Of a DNA stretch of 64,000 nucleotides, positions 60,347 through 64,000 are shown piece by piece; position 1 is the stretch's first letter; each line of letters starts with the position of its first letter. Location: the NCBI RefSeq assembly GCF_000519085.1, contig NZ_KI912577.1, positions 69,501-133,500 of the forward strand, read 5' to 3'. A program made the translations under genes and the position numbers. The stretch comes from Methylobacterium sp. 10. GTDB taxonomy: Bacteria; Pseudomonadota; Alphaproteobacteria; Rhizobiales; Beijerinckiaceae. A model generated the notes under the pieces. The model searched no databases and had not been told where the DNA came from. It worked only from the letters and a program-made list of their open reading frames with translations.

Positions 60347-61135
60347 CTACGACGCCAAGGCGGCGAGGCGCGGCTCCCGTGCCTCGAATCCGGCGACACT
60401 CGGGAGGGCTTCGAGTTGGGGGCGGGCGAAATGATAGCCTTGGAACAGCGTCGCCCCGAGCCCGCGCAGGGTCTCGAGTTCGCCCCGCGTTTCGACACCC
60501 TCCGCGATGACCGAGACGCCGAGCTGGCGCGCGATGGAGATGATCCCCGCCGTGATGATCTGACGGCCCTTGTCCGTGTCGATGCCGCGCAGGAGCTCCA
60601 TGTCGATCTTGATCAGGTCGGGACGGAAGTTCGCCAGGAGGTTGAGGCCGGCGAAGCCCGCGCCGAAATCGTCCAGAGCGGTGAGGAAGCCCTGCTTGCG
60701 ATACTCGGCGACGATGCGCTTCACATGGTCGATGTCCCGGAACTTCTCGTTCTCGGTGAACTCGAACATGATCCGGTCATGGGCGAATCCGGCCCTGCGC
60801 GCCGCCTCCAGCGAGGAGCGGATGCAGGCCGCCGGCTCGTAGACCGCATTGGGCATGAAATTGATGGACAGCTTGGTCTCGTCGTCCACGGGGAACAGGC
60901 GCCCGGCCAGCTCGATGGCACGCACCCGCGCGGCCTGATCGAAGCGATAGACCGTCGTCTCGGTGACGCGATCGAGGATCGAGCCGGCGGACTGGCCTTC
61001 GGGACCACGCACCAACGCCTCGTATCCCCATACGCGCTGAGCGTCGAGATCGAGGATGGGTTGGAACGCCATGGTAAACGTAAAGTCGAGATCGGCGCCG
61101 TCGCGGCATCCCTGGCAGACGTTTCGCGCCAACAT
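60347..61135 (-). CDS. EAL-domain cyclic-di-GMP phosphodiesterase with an N-terminal Cys pair
   Basis: A 262-residue stand-alone EAL protein that would cut cyclic di-GMP to pGpG. Catalytic and metal residues are all present: EAL in GYEALVRGPEG, Asn in SINFMPNAVYEP, Glu in IMFEFTENEKFRD, Asp-Asp in TALDDFGAGFAGLN, Lys in LIKIDMELLRGI, Glu in VIAEGVETRGEL, and QGYHFARP at the end. There is no GGDEF, PAS or membrane part. The first residues MLARNVCQGCRDGADL contain a Cys-x2-Cys that could bind a metal or sense redox state; this is inference. The ATG at 61135 has AGGGA nine bases upstream. An ATG at 61174 is an alternative. Confidence 0.85.
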   Translation of the reverse strand: MLARNVCQGCRDGADLDFTFTMAFQPILDLDAQRVWGYEALVRGPEGQSAGSILDRVTETTVYRFDQAARVRAIELAGRLFPVDDETKLSINFMPNAVYEPAACIRSSLEAARRAGFAHDRIMFEFTENEKFRDIDHVKRIVAEYRKQGFLTALDDFGAGFAGLNLLANFRPDLIKIDMELLRGIDTDKGRQIITAGIISIARQLGVSVIAEGVETRGELETLRGLGATLFQGYHFARPQLEALPSVAGFEAREPRLAALAS

Positions 61136-61246
61136 TCGATAAGTTTCCCTGATCCACCTTTTCGATCCTGGCATTCCTTATCCAGGCCAAATTTTTAAAA
61201 CGTCTTAATAGCCTCACGCCTCAAGCCGACCCCAAAAGGATCAGAC

Positions 61247-63451
61247 ATGAATCTCACGAACTTCAGCTTCGAGGTCGATTCCGACGGTATCGCGCTCGCG
61301 ACCTGGGACATGCCCGGCCGTTCGATGAACGTCTTCACCGAAAGGGTGATGAGCGACCTGCATCAGGTCATCGACGCCGTCGTGGCCGACCCCGCCGTGA
61401 AGGGCTGCGTCATCACCTCGGGCAAGGACAACTTCTCCGGCGGCGCCGACCTGACCATGCTCCAGGGCCTCGGTCAGGCTTACGAGAAGCTGAAATCCGA
61501 AAAGGGCGAGGAGGAGGCCATGCGCCACTTCTTCGAGGAATCGCGCAAGCTCACCCTGGTCTTCCGCAAGCTGGAGACCTGCGGCAAACCCTTCGCGGCG
61601 GCGGTGAACGGCATCTGCCTCGGCGGCGCCTTCGAGCTCTCGCTCTCCTGTCACCACCGGGTACTGTCCGACGATCCGAAGACCCGCGTCGGCCTGCCCG
61701 AGATCAAGGTCGGGCTGTTCCCCGGCGCCGGCGGGACCCAGCGCGTCCCCCGCCTGATGCAGACGGGCGACGCCCTGCAGATGCTGTTCAAGGGCGAGCA
61801 GATCCGTCCGCTCATGGCCAAGAACATGGGCCTCGTCCACGAGGTGGCGGGCAAGGACGAGATCGTCGAGAAGGCCAAGGCCTGGATCAGGGCCGGCGGC
61901 TCGCCCGTGGCCCCCTGGGACCAGCCGAAGTTCAAGGCCCCCTCGGGCAAGGTCTATTCGCCCGCCGGCATGATGATCTGGCCCCCGGCCAACGCGATCT
62001 ACCGGCGCGAGACCCACGACAATTATCCCGCCGCCAAGGCCATCCTCGCCTCGGTCTACGAGGGCCTGCAGCTGCCGATGGATCTCGCCCTCCGGGTCGA
62101 GAGCCGGTATTTCGCCAAGATCCTGCGCTCGACGGAGGCGGCGGCGATGATCCGCACGTTGTTCATCTCAATGGGCGAGTTGAACAAGGGCGCGCGCCGG
62201 CCGAAGGAGATCGCCAAGACCAGCGTGAAGCGGGTGGGCGTCGTTGGCGCCGGTTTCATGGGGGCCGGGGTCGCCTACGTCAGCGCCAATGCCGGGATGG
62301 AGGTCGTCCTCCTCGACCAGTCCACGGAAGCGGCCGAGAAAGGCAAGGCCTACGCCCACAAGCTCGTCACCGACCAGATCAACAAGGGCCGCGCCAAGAC
62401 CGCCGACCGCGAAGCGCTGCTGGCGCGCATCACCACCAGCGCCGATTACGCCGACCTGTCGTCCTGTGATCTCGTGATCGAAGCGGTGTTCGAGGACCCG
62501 AAGGTGAAGGCCGAGGTCATCGCCAAGGTCGAGGCCGTGATCGGCGAGGACGTGATCTTCGCCTCCAACACCTCCACCCTGCCGATCTCGGGCCTCGCCA
62601 AGGCGTCACGGCGACCGGAAAACTTCGTGGGCATCCACTTCTTCTCGCCGGTGGAGAAGATGATGCTCGTGGAGATCATCAAGGGCGAGGAGACCGGGGA
62701 CGCGGCGCTCGCCACCGCCCTCGACTATGTCCGCGCGATCAAGAAGACGCCCATCGTCGTCAATGACAGCCGGGGCTTCTTCGCCAACCGCTGCGTCGGC
62801 GCCTATCTCTACGAGGGCCACAAGATGCTCATTGAGGGCGTTCCCGCCGCCATGATCGAGAATGCCGGGCGCCAGGCGGGCATGCCGGTGGGCCCCCTCT
62901 CCCTCACCGACGAGGTCGCCGTCGACCTCGCCCTCAAGATCGTCAAGGCCACCGAGGCGCAGCTCGGCGCCGAGGCGATCGACCCCGCCCAGAAGGCGCT
63001 GCTCACCAGCCTGGTGGAGGGCGAGGGCCGGCTCGGGCGCAAAAACCGGAAAGGCTTCTACGACTATCCGGAAGGCGCCTCGAAGAAGCTCTGGCCCGGA
63101 CTGGCGGAGCTGCAGACGACGCGAATCGATCCCGACGACGTCGATTTCACCGAGTTGAAGCAGCGGCTCCTGGTGGTCCAGGCCCTGGAGGCCGCCCGCA
63201 CCGTGGGCGAAGGCGTGATCACGGACCCGCGCGAGGCGGATGTGGGCTCCATCCTCGGCTTCGGCTTCGCCCCTTTCACCGGCGGCGCCCTGTCCTACAT
63301 CGACTTCATGGGCGCGAAGGCGTTCGTCGCCCTGGCCCAGGGCCTGGAGGCGAGGCACGGCGCGCGGTTCGCAGTGCCGGACAACCTCCTGCGCATGGCG
63401 GAGGCCGGCGGCACTTTCTACGGCGACGCCGCGGCCAAGAAGGCGGCGTGA
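61247..63451 (+). CDS. fadB: Multifunctional fatty-acid oxidation protein (enoyl-CoA hydratase / 3-hydroxyacyl-CoA dehydrogenase)
   Basis: A 734-residue fusion of enoyl-CoA hydratase (residues about 1-200) and 3-hydroxyacyl-CoA dehydrogenase (about 320-730), the two middle steps of beta-oxidation. The hydratase has NFSGGADLTMLQGLG and NGICLGGAFELSLSCHHR with its catalytic region, followed by LPEIKVGLFPGAGGTQRVPR. The dehydrogenase has the NAD loop VGVVGAGFMGAGVAYVSANAG, IHFFSPVEKMMLVEIIKGEE, and DSRGFFANRCVGAYLYEG. The ATG at 61247 follows GGATCAGAC. The EAL gene is divergent, 111 bases away. The DUF779 gene follows after 60 bases. Confidence 0.9.
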   Translation: MNLTNFSFEVDSDGIALATWDMPGRSMNVFTERVMSDLHQVIDAVVADPAVKGCVITSGKDNFSGGADLTMLQGLGQAYEKLKSEKGEEEAMRHFFEESRKLTLVFRKLETCGKPFAAAVNGICLGGAFELSLSCHHRVLSDDPKTRVGLPEIKVGLFPGAGGTQRVPRLMQTGDALQMLFKGEQIRPLMAKNMGLVHEVAGKDEIVEKAKAWIRAGGSPVAPWDQPKFKAPSGKVYSPAGMMIWPPANAIYRRETHDNYPAAKAILASVYEGLQLPMDLALRVESRYFAKILRSTEAAAMIRTLFISMGELNKGARRPKEIAKTSVKRVGVVGAGFMGAGVAYVSANAGMEVVLLDQSTEAAEKGKAYAHKLVTDQINKGRAKTADREALLARITTSADYADLSSCDLVIEAVFEDPKVKAEVIAKVEAVIGEDVIFASNTSTLPISGLAKASRRPENFVGIHFFSPVEKMMLVEIIKGEETGDAALATALDYVRAIKKTPIVVNDSRGFFANRCVGAYLYEGHKMLIEGVPAAMIENAGRQAGMPVGPLSLTDEVAVDLALKIVKATEAQLGAEAIDPAQKALLTSLVEGEGRLGRKNRKGFYDYPEGASKKLWPGLAELQTTRIDPDDVDFTELKQRLLVVQALEAARTVGEGVITDPREADVGSILGFGFAPFTGGALSYIDFMGAKAFVALAQGLEARHGARFAVPDNLLRMAEAGGTFYGDAAAKKAA

Positions 63452-63511
63452 TCGAACACCCCGGCTCGGGACATCCCCCGGCCGGGGCCATACGACAGGA
63501 GGGAGCGTTCC

Positions 63512-63928
63512 ATGAGCACGATCGAAGCGACCACCGCCGAACAGGTCGGCGCGGACGGAACGCCCCTGCGGGTCACGGCGACACCGGCCGCCATCGCCCT
63601 GATCGAGGAATTGCGGGCCGAGCACGGGCCGGTGATGTTCCACCAATCGGGCGGATGCTGCGACGGCTCGTCGCCCATGTGCTACCCGGTGGGCGATTTC
63701 CTCACCGGCGACAGCGATGTCCATCTCGGCCAGGTGGCAGGAGCCGATTTCTGGATCAGCCGCCCGCAATTCCAGGTCTGGAAGCACACCCACCTGATCC
63801 TCGACGTGGTGCCCGGCCGCGGCGGCATGTTCTCCCTGGAGAACGGCCGCGACAGGCGCTTCCTCATTCGCTCGCGGATCTTCACCGAGGCCGAGAACAC
63901 GGCGCTCGAAGGCGCCTGCCGGATCTGA
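63512..63928 (+). CDS. DUF779 domain protein
   Basis: A 138-residue cytoplasmic protein of DUF779. The core is GPVMFHQSGGCCDGSSPMCY, a Cys-rich block that is conserved in the family (its Cys may bind a metal), followed by VGDFLTGDSDVHLGQVAGADF, HTHLILDVVPGRGGMFSLE, and RRFLIRSRIFTEAE. DUF779 genes are often beside acetaldehyde or alcohol dehydrogenases, which might lie past the right edge; none is in the window. The ATG at 63512 has AGGAGG upstream. The last 72 bases of the window show no gene. Confidence 0.85.
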   Translation: MSTIEATTAEQVGADGTPLRVTATPAAIALIEELRAEHGPVMFHQSGGCCDGSSPMCYPVGDFLTGDSDVHLGQVAGADFWISRPQFQVWKHTHLILDVVPGRGGMFSLENGRDRRFLIRSRIFTEAENTALEGACRI

Positions 63929-64000
63929 TCCGGACGTCGGGCCCACAGGTGGGCCGGGCCTGACGCGCCCGATACCCGTCGCGCACGGTCGTGACCGCCC

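Overview
The window is high-GC DNA from an alphaproteobacterium, most likely a Hyphomicrobiales member of the Methylobacterium/Methylorubrum type. The grounds are the general protein resemblance, a giant coiled-coil protein of the polar-growth (Growth Pole Ring) type, a PodJ-like protein, a NadQ-type regulator beside nadABC, a DUF1489 gene, and several palindromic intergenic repeats. No methylotrophy gene lies here, so the genus is inference. I found no rRNA, tRNA, IS element, prophage or CRISPR array. It reads as ordinary chromosome with short repeat elements.

Layout. 1-2.8 kb: the 5' end of otsA (trehalose synthesis), then four small membrane or amphipathic stress-type proteins and a terminator. 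2.9-5.2 kb: pxpB-pxpC (5-oxoprolinase) and an RBBP9-like hydrolase. 5.2-11.7 kb, minus strand: a YcjF/YcjX-type pair, a P5-like (lysozyme-fold-like) protein, a SixA-type phosphatase, an aldo/keto reductase and a MoxR ATPase. 11.8-20.1 kb: vapBC, a two-gene coiled-coil membrane operon, a Kef-type antiporter, a VWA (CoxE-like) protein, a VOC protein, a ferredoxin and an orphan HPt protein. 20.4-28.3 kb: one 2642-residue apolipoprotein-like coiled-coil protein with a 132-bp tandem repeat array.

28.3-35.6 kb: DUF1489, CheZ, an MFS transporter and an Mla-type lipid transport operon (STAS-permease, ATPase, MlaD, lipoprotein). 35.6-44.5 kb: an XRE-cupin regulator, thiD, thiE, a hexapeptide acetyltransferase, then a NadQ-type regulator followed by nadA-nadB-nadC with two palindromic operators, and an L,D-transpeptidase. 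44.6-52.3 kb: a small membrane protein, an esterase, an Lhr-type helicase with an in-frame palindromic repeat, the PdeM phosphoesterase, an FAD monooxygenase and DUF3429. 52.5-56.0 kb: a PodJ-like polarity protein. 56.3-63.9 kb: acyl-CoA dehydrogenase, thiolase and FadB-type beta-oxidation genes, interrupted by a DUF2059 protein and an EAL phosphodiesterase, then a DUF779 protein.

Working together. The polarity and cell-cycle theme is the most interesting: a GPR-like scaffold, a PodJ-like protein, an orphan HPt protein, CheZ, an L,D-transpeptidase and a c-di-GMP phosphodiesterase lie within 45 kb, and CtrA-like boxes (TTAA-N7-TTAA or a one-mismatch form) sit upstream of podJ, cheZ and an undescribed coiled-coil membrane operon. 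The clearest regulatory unit is NadQ with its operators in front of nadABC. The clearest genome-evolution oddity is a palindromic repeat translated inside the helicase gene.
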